Below, in pieces: positions 21,676-35,975 of a DNA stretch of 64,000 nucleotides. A program made the position numbers and the translations under genes. Under the pieces are notes generated by a model that ran no database searches, was not told the origin of the DNA, and saw nothing but the letters and a program-made list of their open reading frames with translations. The DNA is taken from NCBI GenBank assembly GCA_026225945.1, contig JAMJFZ010000199.1:70596501-70660500 (forward strand), given 5' to 3'. Each line of letters opens with the position of its first letter. Positions within the stretch are counted from its first letter, which is position 1. The stretch is from Cricetomys ansorgei. Its lineage: Eukaryota; Chordata; Mammalia; Rodentia; Nesomyidae.

Positions 21676-22139
21676 CTACTCCCACCTCCACCCCCAGCTT
21701 CTTGTTATTTGCTTTACTCCGGATTTGAGAATCTAATTGCCATACATTGTGTGATGAATTGGTTCTATTCATAATTTAAAATTGTATTCAAATTTTGTGT
21801 GGTTTTAAGCATACAGTCCCAATAGCTAAACATGTCAAAGCATTTTCTCGTAGCAGCCAGTCACGAAGGTAACAAATGTTTGAAATTTAAAACGTGTCCA
21901 AACTAAATGTGCTAATCGCTGTATAGAGAAGGGTGCCTTCTCCCTCTGGGAATAATAAACACCAACATTTCCCCCTCTGCAGGCTGGGGAGAGGAACTAA
22001 CAACACTCAGGTATTAGCTTCAGAAAATAATTGATCTCTGAAGTGTGGATTATGAGAAGCTGAAATCGTTGAAGTAAAACCTTGGTCGGACGAGAGATGA
22101 ACTTTAGAGAGAAGTTAACTTATAAGAGCATGTTTCAAT

Positions 22140-22427
22140 TACTTTTGTGTCACTGTGACAAATTGCCTGAGTTCAGTTTCCAGCACCCATGTGAGGCTCC
22201 AGGGGGTCCGGTGCCTCTGGCTCCATGGGCAAAGGCACGCGCACGTGCATGTGATCCTGCACTCACACACAGACACACATACCTGCACATGAAGCAGCCC
22301 AGTGGTAGATCACGCCTTTGATCCCATCACTGGGGAGGCAGAGGCAGGAGAACCTCTGAGTTTGACGCCAGCCTGGTCTACAGAGGGAGTTCCAGGATAC
22401 CCAAGGCTACACAGAGAAACCCTGTCT

Positions 22428-22460
<33 letters not shown>

Positions 22461-22480
22461 AAAAAAAAAAAAAAGTAATA
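22140..22480 (+). mobile_element. SINE fragment then B1 SINE with long poly(A)
   Basis: B2/B3-like start (gagttcagtttccagcaccc), then B1 from about 22290 (atcacgcctttgatcccatc) ending in over 40 A residues with one cc interruption. Confidence 0.75.
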
Positions 22481-22937
22481 ACATTATAATAATAAGAAAG
22501 ACCCTGAAAATACACACTGTGTCTATAAATGGTCCCCAGCTCGGGATGATTTGGCACGACTTTTCAATTTATGATGATGCAAAAGCAATATGCATTCATT
22601 TAAAACTATACTTTGAATTTTCCCAAGCTAGCAGTTTGTGGTAGGATATTTTCATGATGTTGGGGAGCAGGAAAGGGTCACAGCCTCCAGTCAGCCACAC
22701 AATCATGAGGGTGAGCCACCAAATACTATAAAGTATTGCTAAGTTATGACATTCTCTAGTACAGGTGTATTAAGTATATTTTTCAATTTATATTTTTACC
22801 TCACTATGGGATTAACCCCTTCATAAACTAAAATATATCAATTAGATATAAATGTTGTTATAAAGGAAATTACCAGAAATTGATGTAATGGAAAATGGCT
22901 AAGTGAAGAGCCAGGGAACACATCTCTTTCCCTAAAC

Positions 22938-23149
22938 CAGTGGTTCTCAACCTAATGCTGCAACGCTTTAACACAGCCCCTCATGTTGTGGTGACTCCAA
23001 CCATAAAATTTTTTTTGTTGCTACTTTGTAACTGTAATTTTGCTACTGTTATGAATCGTAATATAAGTATCTAATTTGCAGGATGGTCTTAGGTGACCCC
23101 TGTGAAGGGATCCTTCCACCCCAAAGGGGTCTCAGGTTGAGAACCGCTG
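22938..23149 (+). mobile_element. URR1-like hAT transposon with 8-bp target duplication
   Basis: 212 bp in opposite orientation to the copy at 5383, with inverted ends cagtggttctcaacct and aggttgagaaccgctg. Flanks ccctaaac and ccttaaac match at 7 of 8 positions, the hAT-type duplication. Nonautonomous: no transposase frame. Confidence 0.87.
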
Positions 23150-23159
23150 CCTTAAACTA

Positions 23160-23835
23160 TTAAGCTGATTTAAGCTGATAAGGTCTGAAGTAACTATTTC
23201 AAGTTAGTCAAAGGCTTTGCAGCTAGGAAAGCTTGGTGGATTAGGTGATACCTTTCAACAAATCCTAGTGAATTTCTATGATCATCACAATGATTGCTAT
23301 GTGTCATTTCCTAGCTATACATGCACTGTGGGATCCACACTCTTTGTACAGATTCTGTAGCCAAGGTAAGAAATAATGATCTCATCTTCCAAATACCGGG
23401 GCTGTGTGTTTTGATGTCTGGTTGACGTTTCTGGTCACCTTTAAAGGAGCAGCACAAAGCTTGCTATCATTACCTTAATGCTTATGAAGTGAAGCAGTTA
23501 CAGGGGGATTCAAGAGACAAGTATGGGATGTAAGGACATCTTTTCAAGTCACTGGCTGAACACAAATGATAGCACAGAAATTTCAATGACCAAACTCATA
23601 AAAAATATATTTACTTTGCAAAAATAGTTCAGAAAAATCCCATATGATTCCAGCCTTTAAGATTCAACCACTGCAGAGAAGTGAGAAGCTTAGCATTCCA
23701 TAATTCTCAAAATATCGAGTCCTCAAAAAAAAAAAAAAAAAAAACAAACTACAAAATGTACAAACAAGCAGGAAAAAATAATTAAGGAAAAGCACCCCTG
23801 AAGCCCAGATATTGTACTTATTAGTCAAAGATGTG
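23160..23835. other. Unique intergenic sequence
   Basis: No SINE, exon or conserved frame recognised, apart from a poly(A) run near 23725. Confidence 0.4.
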
Positions 23836-23995
23836 AAATGAGGACTGGTGGTATAGCTAGTAGAGAGCATATGCATGTGCAGGGCCTTAGGTTCAACTCC
23901 CAGCAGCCATTCGAAGAGGAGACTTTAAATCAACTGTATAAAATGTGTTCAGTGACGTAAAGGAAACCACGATGAAAGAACTAAAAGAATAGTTG

Positions 23996-24130
23996 GAGCC
24001 GGGCAATGGTGATGCTCGCCTTTAAGCTCAGCACTTGGGAGGCAGAGGCAGGCAGATCTCTGTGAGTTCGAGGCCACAGAGTGAGTTCCAAGACAGCTAG
24101 AGTTACAACCCTTTCTCAAAAAACAAAACA
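23996..24130 (+). mobile_element. B1 SINE, internally deleted
   Basis: gccgggcaatggtgatgctc, cagcacttgggaggcagagg, gagttcgaggccacagagtg: the gcctggtcta segment is missing. Confidence 0.82.
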
Positions 24131-24445
24131 ACAACAAAGAACTAAAAGAAATCAAAACTACACATGATCAAAATGTAAATATCAAGAAAAATATAAAGCC
24201 AGACAATTACAAAGTTCAATAACAGAAGTAAAACCAGACGCATTTGAGAACTAATAAAAGCAGGCATGAGGGGGGAAAAATCAGCAAACTTTAAGACCAC
24301 TGAGATCTGGTTTGAGGGATAAGAAAAGAAAATGGATATCTCCTGAGAGAGAAACTTGTGCCATCAGACGCATCAATATATGTATCAGTGGGTTCCCGGA
24401 AGAACGCAAAGAAAGAAGAAAGGGTATTTGTAGAGACAATTGAGG

Positions 24446-24625
24446 GCTGGAGCTATGGCTCAGTGGTTAAGAGCAGTAGAGGCTCTTTCAAAGGCTCCAG
24501 GTTTGATTCCCAGCACCCACAACTGTCTGTAACCCCAGCCTTAGGGGATCAGAGTCTGTGCTCACAGATTCAGATAGCATCCTAACAAAACACCTATACA
24601 TATAAAAATAAGTAAAAATTTAAGA
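24446..24625 (+). mobile_element. B3 SINE
   Basis: gggctggagctatggctcag, aggtttgattcccagcaccc, ctgtctgtaaccccagc. Confidence 0.8.
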
Positions 24626-24749
24626 AAAAAATCATTGTTTCAATCTTCTGGGATTTGTGAGAGAACATAAAAACATTTTTTTTTTTAAACTAACAAGTTC
24701 CAAATAGAATGAATCCAAGGAATTGTGGAAACTTATTATTCTAAAAGCT

Positions 24750-24915
24750 CGGCTGGACATGAATGATGCACACTTTAATCCCAGGACTCAGGAGGCAGAG
24801 GCAGGCGGGTCTCTGCGTTCAAGGTTAGCCTGGTCTACAGAGTGAGTTCCAGGACAATCAGGGTTACACAGAAAAACCCTGTCTCAAAATAATAATAGTA
24901 ATAATAATAATAATG
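24750..24915 (+). mobile_element. B1 SINE with (AAT)n tail
   Basis: cactttaatcccaggactca, ggttagcctggtctacagag, then about eight aat units. Confidence 0.85.
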
Positions 24916-25114
24916 TAAAATAAAATAAGCGAAAGAAAGAAACAAAAATCTAACAGCTCCAGCAGAGAAGCAATGTATCATGCAGAAAAGATTCTTAATG
25001 AGACTGACAGTAGATTTCTTCTTGGAAACTCTGGAAGCTGAAAGTAGTGGGCTAGCGTATTTAAACATCTGAGAAGAAAAAACAGTTGAGAACTTGATAT
25101 TCAGCAAAACAATC

Positions 25115-25300
25115 CTTGAAGAATGAAGGCTCGGCACGCCAAGGGGCTTGTCACTAAGCCTGATGACCTGAGCTTAATTTGGACTCACAAGGTAGAAAAG
25201 AACCGACTCCTGCCAGCCTGGTTGCCGCATGTGCATTGTGGCGTACATATATGCATGTGTGTGCTGTGTGACGTACTTTTCCTGGGGAGATGAAACACAC
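25115..25300 (+). mobile_element. RSINE1/B4-type SINE
   Basis: cttgtcactaagcctgatga, gaaaagaaccgactcctgcc, gtgcattgtggcgtacat. Confidence 0.65.
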
Positions 25301-25564
25301 TTCTCACTCCAGTTAGGGAACCCATGACAGACCAAAGTATGGATGCCATCAAAGTCCAACTTGGTAAACCAATGAGTTTTACTGGGTTTACGTAAGGAAT
25401 CTGGGGAAGGGCTATAATGTACAGTTATATGAGGGAGCAGAAATGACTCAAAAGACAGTTTCACCAAAGCCCACCCCAACAGAGGTTACAGCTCACAAAA
25501 GCTAGAAAACTAGAGCACATTGTGCATACACGTGTACACACACACACGTAAATAAATGAATGTA

Positions 25565-25765
25565 GAAACTTAGTGATTGCTGCTCTTGCAAGGGACCCAA
25601 GTCGGGATCCCAAAAGCGACCCACATCAGGCAACTCAATGCCTGTAACTCCAGCTCCAGGGATCAGATGACTTCTGGACTCTGTGGGCACCTGCACTCTC
25701 ATGTACACATACCCTCACATGAACACATATACACACACATAAACAAAATAAATCCTTAAAAATAT
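25565..25765 (+). mobile_element. B3 SINE
   Basis: ttgctgctcttgcaagggac, gcctgtaactccagctccag, with an (acacat) tail. Its inverted relative follows at 25780. Confidence 0.75.
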
Positions 25766-25779
25766 ATAATGAAAAAATT

Positions 25780-25940
25780 TTATTTCTATATATATGGGTG
25801 CTTTGTCTGTATGTATATATATGCATCATGTAAATGCCTAGGCAGTTATAAGTCACCATGTGGGTGCTAGGAATAGAACTCTGGTCCTCTGGGAGAGCAG
25901 CCAGTGCTCTTAACCACTGAGCCATTTCTCCAATTCCAAA
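25780..25940 (-). mobile_element. B3/B2 SINE
   Basis: Minus-oriented: caccatgtgggtgctaggaa, cagtgctcttaaccactgag, gagccatttctccaattcc. Confidence 0.8.
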
Positions 25941-25964
25941 AATTTTTTTAAAGAATGAGAGAGA

Positions 25965-26135
25965 GCCAGGAGGTGGTGGCACACACCTTTAATCCTAGCA
26001 CAAGGGAGGCAGAAGCAGGCAGATCTCTATGGGTTCGAGCCCAGCCTGGTCTACAGAGTGACTTCCAGGATAGCCAGAGTTACAACAGAAAACCCCTGTC
26101 TTGAAAAAAACAAATTAAAAAAAAAAGAGAGAGAG
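25965..26135 (+). mobile_element. B1 SINE
   Basis: gccaggaggtggtggcacac, cctttaatcctagcacaagg, gttacaacagaaaacccctg. Confidence 0.88.
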
Positions 26136-26399
26136 AAATTAAGATACAACAGGACAAACTTAATTACCAATACATGAAATACTAAAGGGAGACTTTTAGA
26201 CTATCATGAAAGGACATTAGATTATAGGAAAAAACAAAGGACATTTGTAAAGGTGACTACATAGGCAAAAATAAAAGCCCTGACTCCCTGTGATGATTAA
26301 CTGTGATATGGATGAGTAAGTCATAAACACCTTCCTCCCCAAGTTGCTTTTGATCATGGTGTTTCGTCACAGCAATAGAAACTATAACTATGACACCTG

Positions 26400-27780
26400 T
26401 AGAGGCCCCTCTGTGCAGGGCCCTGGTAGCCCCACTCATGCTGGGAGAAAAACAGAGCCACATCCTCAAAGGTCACCTCCATCTGGGACAATAGGATGTC
26501 CCTGTAGTCTCAAGTGTGGCCCCGTGAGTAGGGAGTGGGAGATGGGAACGAGGGACAGAAGTGTGCTGAAGGCAGCAGCAGCAGCCTGCAACTCCCAAGG
26601 AACACTCCCGGTGTCAGCATGCTGGACCTCACATCTGACAGTGCTGAGGGGAGCCCTGGTGGAGACAGACTCCCAGGACATTCACTAATCTAGAGCAGGG
26701 AAGTTGGAAACAAAGCTGTGGTGGTAAGGGAAGAGAAAGCTACACAGAAGCCCTGCCTGGGCCCTTCTACATCTCAGGCTGCCCATAGCTACAGCGCCCT
26801 CACTGGCAAGGATCCCACCCATTCCCATGAGATACTGCTGGCCTCCCAGGTAGACTGCTCCCTGCTTGGGGAAGCCCTCTCCAGCCCCATTTCCACTGCT
26901 CACCTTGGTCAGCCTCAGCCCTCAGCCCTCATCTTTGCTAACACTCAGTTTGGGAAGAGGATGACAGCACTCACTTGTAAAGTGTTTATTTTTTTATTAT
27001 TTTTCTTAAGATGTTGCTGTGTTCTGCTGTTTGTGTCTGGGCTCTAAGCCTTCTTTGTTTAGGGGCCAAAAGGTAAATGTTTCCTTAAAAGCTGAAGCCA
27101 TTTCTAAACCCTGTATATGTGCTTGAAGCCTTTTGTAAATGTTACTTTTCTCTGGTAACTGGACTCCTAACGGAAGGAACTCCACCACCACCACCCCCTG
27201 GTTCCACTTTCTCCCAGCTGTTGGCGGTTACTGAGAAAGATTCCTAACTTAGAACTTTTTAAAACCCCCTTTAGCTGTAAAAGGTTAGGAAGGAAAAACT
27301 TTTACAGCCCTGCCATCCCTATAATCAGCTTCTGGAGCTCCCTGTCTCCCTGTCACCACCCAACTTCTGGGTGCTGTCTCCCTGTCACCACCTGTCTTTT
27401 TCCAACTGCCACACTCTCTTAAACAACCCCAAGTTGTTCCCAGAAGTCCAAGTGGCATGTAACCGTAAGAAAGGCTGCACAATACAAAAGCTTCTTGGCA
27501 AAGGGTCCCCCTCTACTCATTTTATATGGAAGAATAAAAGTAAAAATGGTAAGGGTATGGAAGACAAAGAGATAAAATTTAAAATAAAAGGCAGTAGACA
27601 TAGACAATGAATAGAATATAAAAACACAAAACTGATATAAACAAGTAAAATTAATCATTAATGCCAAAAATAACGTTAAACATATATTAGAAACATTAGA
27701 TTCATCAACAGACACACTGTGGCATTTTATTTTAAAAATTAGAAAAACTTAATATTAAAGGCTAAACAAGCACTAATTAA
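26400..27780. other. Unassigned sequence, partly LTR-like
   Basis: 26400-26980 is GC-moderate unique DNA with a fortuitous 114-codon frame; 27000-27300 has an LTR-like composition but no defined ends; 27500-27780 is A-rich. No gene recognised. Confidence 0.3.
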
Positions 27781-27789
27781 AATTGTTAT

Positions 27790-27915
27790 AGCTGGGCTAG
27801 AAGGTGGTTTGGAGATTAAAAGCACTGTCTGCTTTCCCAGAAGACCTGGGTTCAATTTCTAACATGTCAGCTCAACCACCTGTAACTCCAGTTCCAGAGA
27901 ATCTGATTCCCTCTT
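27790..27915 (+). mobile_element. B3 SINE fragment
   Basis: agctgggctagaaggtggtt, agacctgggttcaatttct, cctgtaactccagttccag. Confidence 0.7.
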
Positions 27916-28249
27916 CTGGCCTCCAAAGCATCAGTGCCCTGAAGTCACTACTTCCAACTTCAGCCCCCAAAAGAGCAAATTTTGATCCTGACACCACAGG
28001 TTGTATCTGTGATGAACTTTACACAAATCATAGTTTCCCTTCCTGATGAAGATCTGTCTGTGGTATGTGTGAGCCCCATACACAGTACTACACGTGGTTA
28101 GCTCTGTACCCATCAAAACAGAAATGAAGCACTCTAGAATTGAGAGCAAAACCTGGTTCTAGAGTTAAAAAGAAAACTCACCAAAAAACCATACAAACAT
28201 ATGCAAAGAAACTAGCAAGCAAGCCATCCTCTAAAATAAAATACTTTTC

Positions 28250-28378
28250 TGGGTGGCATACGCCTTTGATCCCAGCACTCAGCAGGCAAAGGTAGGAGGA
28301 CCTTTGAGTTTGAGGCCAGCCTGGTCTACCAGGACAGCTGGGACTACCCAAAGAAACCCTGTCTCAAAAAAACCAAAG
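28250..28378 (+). mobile_element. B1 SINE, internally deleted
   Basis: ggcatacgcctttgatccca, gaggccagcctggtctacca, aaagaaaccctgtctcaaaa. Confidence 0.8.
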
Positions 28379-29029
28379 ATAACTGAATTAAATATCTTCA
28401 CATAATTCCCACAGAAATGAGTAGACCACATAGAGAATCTCATACTTAAAAAAGAATACATTTTTCAACATATACATTAAATACTACATATATACAGAGA
28501 GAAAAAACTACACATTAGGGGGAAAAAAAGAAAAATTCAATAAATTTCTAAGGACCTCATTTGGTACAAGCATCCTCCGACTTTATTTTAACTCCAGAAG
28601 TACATGATTAAAAAAACAAAACCCACTTCCCCTAAAAGAAGTAAATAAGCATTCAGAACGAAAACTACAATGGTACTATATCCCAGGAAAGGCTACTCAA
28701 AGAAAAAAATATCCATTATTAATACATTTAACACAAAAGAAACTGAAGCAATTATTTAATCATTCCAAAAAGAAAACAAAAAACAAAAAACAAAAACCCT
28801 CAAGGACAAATGAAAAAACAATTTAAAGACAGATCTCAGAATTGGATCTTTGAAATGGCAAGGAATGAAGAGGAGAGCAGGAGAGGCAAGGAGAGAAAAG
28901 GAGAAAGCAAAAGAGGGAATGGGAAAGGGAGTGGAAAGGAGAGAGAAGAAAGTGCTAATAAAACACGTGACATGTCTAATCAAGGCAAGAAAAGCTAGAA
29001 AAGGAAATACTACCGGGAACACAGAAGAT

Positions 29030-29375
29030 AAGTCAGGCATTGTGGCACAGACTTGTACTCTCAGTACTTGGGAAACTGGGGCAGCTCTAGGCCAGCCTCT
29101 GCTACATAGTAAAAACCAAAACATGCCCCCCCCCCCAAAAAAAGCACAAGGTCTGGAGAGGTGGCTCAGTGGTTAAGAGCACCTATTGCTCCTAAAGAGG
29201 ACCTGGGGCTCAATTCCCAGCACCCAAAGGGCTGCTCATAACCATCTGTAATTACAGTTGCAGAAGATCCAATACCCTTTTCTGGCCTTCCTGGGCACTG
29301 TATGTATATGGTGCATATACACATACATACGCTCAAAACCCCAATACACATAAAATTAAAACAAATTAAGTCGCT
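29030..29375 (+). mobile_element. Old B1-family SINE then B3 SINE
   Basis: caggcattgtggcacagact, then ggtctggagaggtggctcag with ctcaattcccagcacccaaa and taattacagttgcagaagat. Confidence 0.72.
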
Positions 29376-29561
29376 AAAAATAAAATTTTAAAATGGAGAG
29401 CACCTGCTGTTGTTCTTCCAGAGGACTGTTCAGGTTCTGTTCCTCTATCGCCCTCTTCTGGCCTTTGGCAGCACTGAAGGAATAATTTAGGACATAGACA
29501 TACATGCAAATAAAACACTCACACACTTAAATACATCTTAAAATAAAAACAAGGGGGGAGG

Positions 29562-29700
29562 AGAGAATACACACACCTTTAATTCCAGCTCTCAGGAGGC
29601 AGGTAAGTTCTGTAAGTTTCAGGCCAGCCTGGTCTACAGAGTGAGTTCCAGGACAGCGAGTTACAACAGAGAAACCCTGTCCCAAAGAACCAAAAACCAG
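29562..29700 (+). mobile_element. B1 SINE
   Basis: cacacctttaattccagctc, caggccagcctggtctacag, gttacaacagagaaaccctg. Confidence 0.83.
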
Positions 29701-30520
29701 AAAGGACAAGCAGCAGAATGAAAAGACACCTGTAAACACATGTAACAAAGGATAAATAAAAAGAATACATCACTGGAAAGGAGAGAACTTCAATTGAGAA
29801 ATGTTTGCATAAGATCCAGCTGTAAGCAATTTCTTAATTGATGAGGAAGGGCCCAGGCTGGTGTTGTGCCTGGGCTGGTGGTTCTGTAAGTAGACTGAGC
29901 AAGTCATGTTGAGCAAGCCAGTAAGCAGCATTCCTCCATGGCTTTGGCATCAGATCCTGCCTCATTTTCAACATATACATTAAATATCACATAGAGAAAA
30001 AAAACTACACACTGGGCCAAAAAAAAAAAAAAATAGAAAACAAAGTGAACTGCTTTAGAAAGAAGGGGGAGAGAAAGTGCCTGGTGTCCTTAATCAAAGT
30101 ACTCCAGAGGCTGAGGCAGGATTGAGTTCAGGGCCAGCAATACCATGCCTCAAGGAAATTAAAAGGAGAACTAGTTAGGGAATGGAGTTAAGTCAGTGTC
30201 CACAGGGCAAAGGATGGAGCCAGTTGGGACATGGGGTTGGTCTTGGGACCCTGGAGAGGGGCCAGTACTGTAACTGGCCAAGGATAGAGTAACTCAGGGA
30301 ATGCAGTCAGTTGAAGACTGCTGACACTGGAGCCTGTCAGATGCCTTTGGCAAGAGATGGGGCCAGCTGAGACCCTGAGAGACTGCAAATGGAGCCAGTC
30401 AACATCTTGAGAAGACAAAGTCAGGGAAGGCTGCATCTTTCACTTCCCAGTACCAAAGGGCTCCATGGCATGGACACCTCCCCCCCAAATCAAGGCTCAC
30501 ACACAGCATATTAGCCAAAT
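29700..30520. other. Intergenic DNA downstream of Rpl8
   Basis: Mostly unassigned, with a diverged SINE at about 30085-30165. 30180-30430 has loose 'ggagccagt' motifs repeated every 40-60 bp, possibly a very degenerate tandem array. Confidence 0.35.
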
Positions 30521-30522
30521 AC

Positions 30523-30528
30523 TTTATT
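30523..30528 (-). terminator. Rpl8: Rpl8 polyadenylation signal AATAAA
   Basis: AATAAA on the minus strand begins 12 nt after the stop codon, giving an extremely short 3' UTR, typical of ribosomal protein genes. Confidence 0.88.
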
Positions 30529-30540
30529 AGCTCCTGAGCT

Positions 30541-32390
<1,850 letters not shown>

Positions 32391-32567
32391 TCACATTCAG
32401 CGTCCAGAAAGACAAGTCCCTGCCGGCCCCCAAGTCCGAAGGCACCTCCATCCCTCCCTCCCGGTCCTAGAAGAGTGGACAACGCCGCACGATAGACCCC
32501 CGACATGCCGACAGTGGCCGATGGCAGTGGATGATTTCAGACCCGCAGCGCCCCAGACACAACCTAC

Positions 32568-32596
32568 CTGCCGGCAAGCACGGCCCAAAAAGGAAG
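32568..32596 (-). other. Rpl8: Rpl8 5'-TOP leader exon
   Basis: On the minus strand, cttccttttt starting at 32596 is a terminal oligopyrimidine tract, the mark of mTOR/LARP1-controlled translation. The exon ends ccggcag|gtaggt at 32568/32567. The second exon's acceptor tttccag ends at 32380, leaving a 10-nt leader before ATG at 32369. The cap site is inferred from the TOP motif. Confidence 0.75.
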
Positions 32597-32989
32597 CACT
32601 TGGTGGCAAGCAGCCTTATCTTCCGGGGCGGGGCCATAACACCGCCCCTTCCCCGGCGCGATTCGTGTCGGGAGTTGTAGTCACAGCCAGTGTCTCGTGT
32701 CTCTATAACTAGCCGCTCCCAGGCTTACACCTAGGCTCCCTGGGGAGAGACGAACTCTGAGGAAACCGACTCTTATGGAAGGCAGGTGGGCGGCGGCGGA
32801 GGCTTCAAGAGATGAAAGGATTTGTCCAGAGCCACACACCACCGAGCCGCAGAGTCCGAGATTCCGAGCTTGGCCCAGGAAGGGCTTCCTTATAAGTTGA
32901 GGAGTTCCAGATGGTAGTCCCGAGGTAGACAGAGATTGGGTGTGCAGACAGGGGAACCCAGGAGTTTACACAACTAGAATATAGGAATT

Positions 32990-33115
32990 TGGAGGCCGGA
33001 CGGTGGTGGTGTACGCCTTTAATCCCAGCACTCCGGAAACAGAGGCAGGGAGTTCCAGGATAGCCTGATCTAGACAATGTGTTCCGGCACAGCCAGCGCT
33101 ACAAAGAAAAACATG
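32990..33115 (+). mobile_element. B1 SINE, diverged
   Basis: gccggacggtggtggtgtac, cctttaatcccagcactccg, agcgctacaaagaaaaac. Confidence 0.8.
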
Positions 33116-33117
33116 GA

Positions 33118-33880
33118 CTCGGCGTGGGGGGTGGGGGGGGGGATTGGAATATGGGCCGTAGAAGGCCACCTGCCAAGTCCTCAAAAAGTCTGGCAGAGAA
33201 GCCAAAAGTTGCTTGAGGTTAACAGTTGGGACTGGGCTACAGGCAAAGACCTTGGAAAGCAAAAGAGAGAGTTGTCCACTGTAGAAAGGAAAAAGGAACA
33301 AGGCAAAGGAGTGGTTGTTTGTCAAGTAAGTGTACCATGGGTGTCTTTGGTGACACAGAGCCCTCAGAAAGAGGGTCTTCATTTGAATGAACCCTATCCG
33401 TAGGCAATGCCATTAAAAGTAGAGACAAAAAACAAAAAAAAAAAAAAAGGAGGGGGGGAGGGGAGAGGGCCAGGGTCCCAGCTGGTAATAGAGGCTTGTA
33501 ATCAGAACTGGGAGAGGCTAAAAATAGCATGCTGAGAAGACAGAGGAAAGGTAGGGTCTCCTACACAAGTCCCGCAGGACGTTAATACATGCAGATTTCC
33601 AAAACAGTGGAGCTGGGGTTGTTAGAAGTTAGAGTGACCACTCTCCAGAGGCAGTCAATCTGAAAGTGGCCAGAGGCAGTAGTGGGGACGCTTGAGCTCC
33701 CAAGATCCCTGTGTGTTGACCCGATTGTAGTTTCACACTTCACATAAAGGATGTGTATTGTGTACACATAGGTTCATATTGCTGTGCTGTAGGAAAGCTA
33801 CTTGCAATTCTGTTCTTTGTGTTACACTCCTATACTGTTTTCAAACTGCATGCTGATAAAAATCCCTGTGAAATCTTCAA
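33118..33880. other. Intergenic DNA between Rpl8 and Commd5
   Basis: G-runs near 33128 and 33450, a poly(A) near 33433, otherwise unassigned. No coding signal seen on either strand. Confidence 0.35.
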
Positions 33881-34484
33881 AAACTTTGGATGCTGAGTGT
33901 TATGGCACTGCCTATAATTTCTACATACAGTACACTGAGGCAGGATTACTTTCCTCAGGGCCAACCTGACACACAACCCTGTCTGTCTCCAAAACAAAAC
34001 CTTTCAGTGAAATGGAGTACACAGAAGGGCCACCCTATTGACTTCTAAGTCTGTAATTGTACCAGAAGGCTCTTTCTGAAAAAAAAATCAGTGTTTGTCC
34101 GTATTAAAATCTCCCTGCTCCCACAGTAATATTAAATCCTGCTGTGCCCTGAAGCTAGCTACTGCCATTTGTTCCTCGACATTCTGGGGCCACATCCAGG
34201 AGGGCAAGCAGAAGCAAGGCCGTCCCTTTTGAGTTGGGGTTGTCACCTGGGGAAGGCAGCTTGATCATGGTTACTAACACCAGCTATGTACTAACCTACT
34301 GAGAATGGAGACTGCAAGCAGTAGCTGCCCAGTTTCCTAAATGCTGGGAAGACAACTCCGTGCCTTTGTGGAGACAGAGGCTGAGCTGACAGTGAAGGTA
34401 ACATCTGCATGTGTGCCCTCAGGGCACCTGGGCCCCTTCCAGGGAACAAAGGAACTTTTTTATTTTTAAGATTTATTTTGCCAT

Positions 34485-34615
34485 GCACATCTTTGATCCC
34501 AGCACTCGAGGCAGAGGCAGGTGGATTTCTGTGAGTTCAAGGCCAGCCTGGTCTACAGAGTGAGTTCCAGGACAGCCAGAGTTAGAACAGAGAAACCCTG
34601 TCTCAAAGGGGGTAA
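34485..34615 (+). mobile_element. B1 SINE
   Basis: catctttgatcccagcactc, ggccagcctggtctacagag, gttagaacagagaaaccctg. Confidence 0.85.
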
Positions 34616-34619
34616 AATA

Positions 34620-34805
34620 TTTTTATGTTTATGGATGTTTTATCTGTATGTCTGCAAGAAGTGCATGCCTGGTGCCTAGGCATTGAACCCCCTGAAATTG
34701 GAGTTACAAATGGCTGAGTGATTCCCTGTGGGTGCTAGGAATCAAGCCTAGTTCCTTTTCAAAAGCAACAAGGGCTCTTAAATGATGAGCCAACTCTCCC
34801 ATTCC
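34620..34805 (-). mobile_element. B3 SINE
   Basis: Minus-oriented: gtgcatgcctggtgcctagg, ctgtgggtgctaggaatcaa, gatgagccaactctcccat. Confidence 0.72.
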
Positions 34806-35124
34806 CAAAGCACTCTTGATATACCCAGTGCTTCCAAGAGATGAGGTTGAGGTACTGGATGTACAGTGCACACATTCAAGTTTTAATACACTAAATGAAT
34901 GAACCAACACTGTGAAGCTTTACTCTACTGGCAGCCCCATGGATCCATTTGCAGAGTACACCTCAATCTCTCACCTCCAAGGGTTTGCACAGACACCTCC
35001 ATGTTCAAAGACCACTCTGTGACCAACCTTGTCATGATGGCCAGCCTTCCACACATACCAGCCTCACCTGACCTGGCTCTGTGGTCACAGCTGTACTCAT
35101 GATTTTTTTGCTTTGTGTCTGTTT

Positions 35125-35295
35125 TAGATTTCTTTTGATTTATTTATTTTATGTGCATTGGTGTGAGGGTGTCAAATCCCTGGGGACTGGAGTTACAGAC
35201 AGTTGTAAGCTGCCATAGGATGCTAAGAATTGAACCCCGGTCCTCTGAAAGAGCAGCTAGGGAGATCTTAACCGCTGAGTCATCTCTTTAGATTT
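35125..35295 (-). mobile_element. B3 SINE
   Basis: Minus-oriented: ttatttattttatgtgcatt, ctggggactggagttacaga, taaccgctgagtcatctct. Confidence 0.78.
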
Positions 35296-35299
35296 AGAT

Positions 35300-35508
35300 T
35301 TATTAGTTTTATTATTTTATCTGTATGAATGTTTTGCCTGCATGTATGTGTGTGTACCACATATGTACCTGGTTCCTTGATATTGGACACCCTCCCCCAA
35401 GCTGGAGTTATAGACAGTTGTGAGCCACCATGTGGGTGCTGGGAATTGAACCAGTGTCCTCTACAAGAGCAACAAGTGTTCTTAATTGAGCCAATCTTCC
35501 AGTCCTGT
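35300..35508 (-). mobile_element. B3/B2 SINE
   Basis: Minus-oriented: tgttttgcctgcatgtatgt, accatgtgggtgctgggaat, gagccaatcttccagtcctg; in tandem with the preceding copy. Confidence 0.8.
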
Positions 35509-35849
35509 ACTCATGTTTTAATATTTAAAATATGTATTTAATGTTATATACACTAAACTTAATGTAATACACATATGGTATTTGTATCGTCTCCCCTCTT
35601 ACTTCCCCAGTAGGATGTCAGCTTCATGAAGGCAGGAATTTAGGGCAAAGGGATAAACATGTCCATTTAGACAGGGCTTCTGAAAGCAAATGAGCAGAGA
35701 GCTCAGGTCAGGCTGAGCAACCATGTACACTGCAAAGAGGTCCTTATCTGGACCCTCGATCTCCACATGGCCACACCCAGTAACACATACCAACAGCTGG
35801 GGAAGGGGCAAGTATAAGGTGTAGCATCCAACTTGAATAACATGTTTTT

Positions 35850-35975
35850 AGTAGCTGCTTTATAGTTTGAAACTAAGCTCCACTACGTAACCCAGGCTGG
35901 CCTTACACTTATCATTCTCCAGCTTCTGTCTTCCAAGTACTGAGATTATAGACAGTACCACCAAGTCCAGCTGTT
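35850..35975 (-). mobile_element. Old B1-family SINE in the Commd5 3' region
   Basis: Minus-oriented: cgtaacccaggctggcctta, ttccaagtactgagattata. Confidence 0.55.

Noticed and set aside
26344..26688. 114-codon plus-strand frame in intergenic DNA
   Set aside because: No domain, no splice context, starts inside a repeat end.
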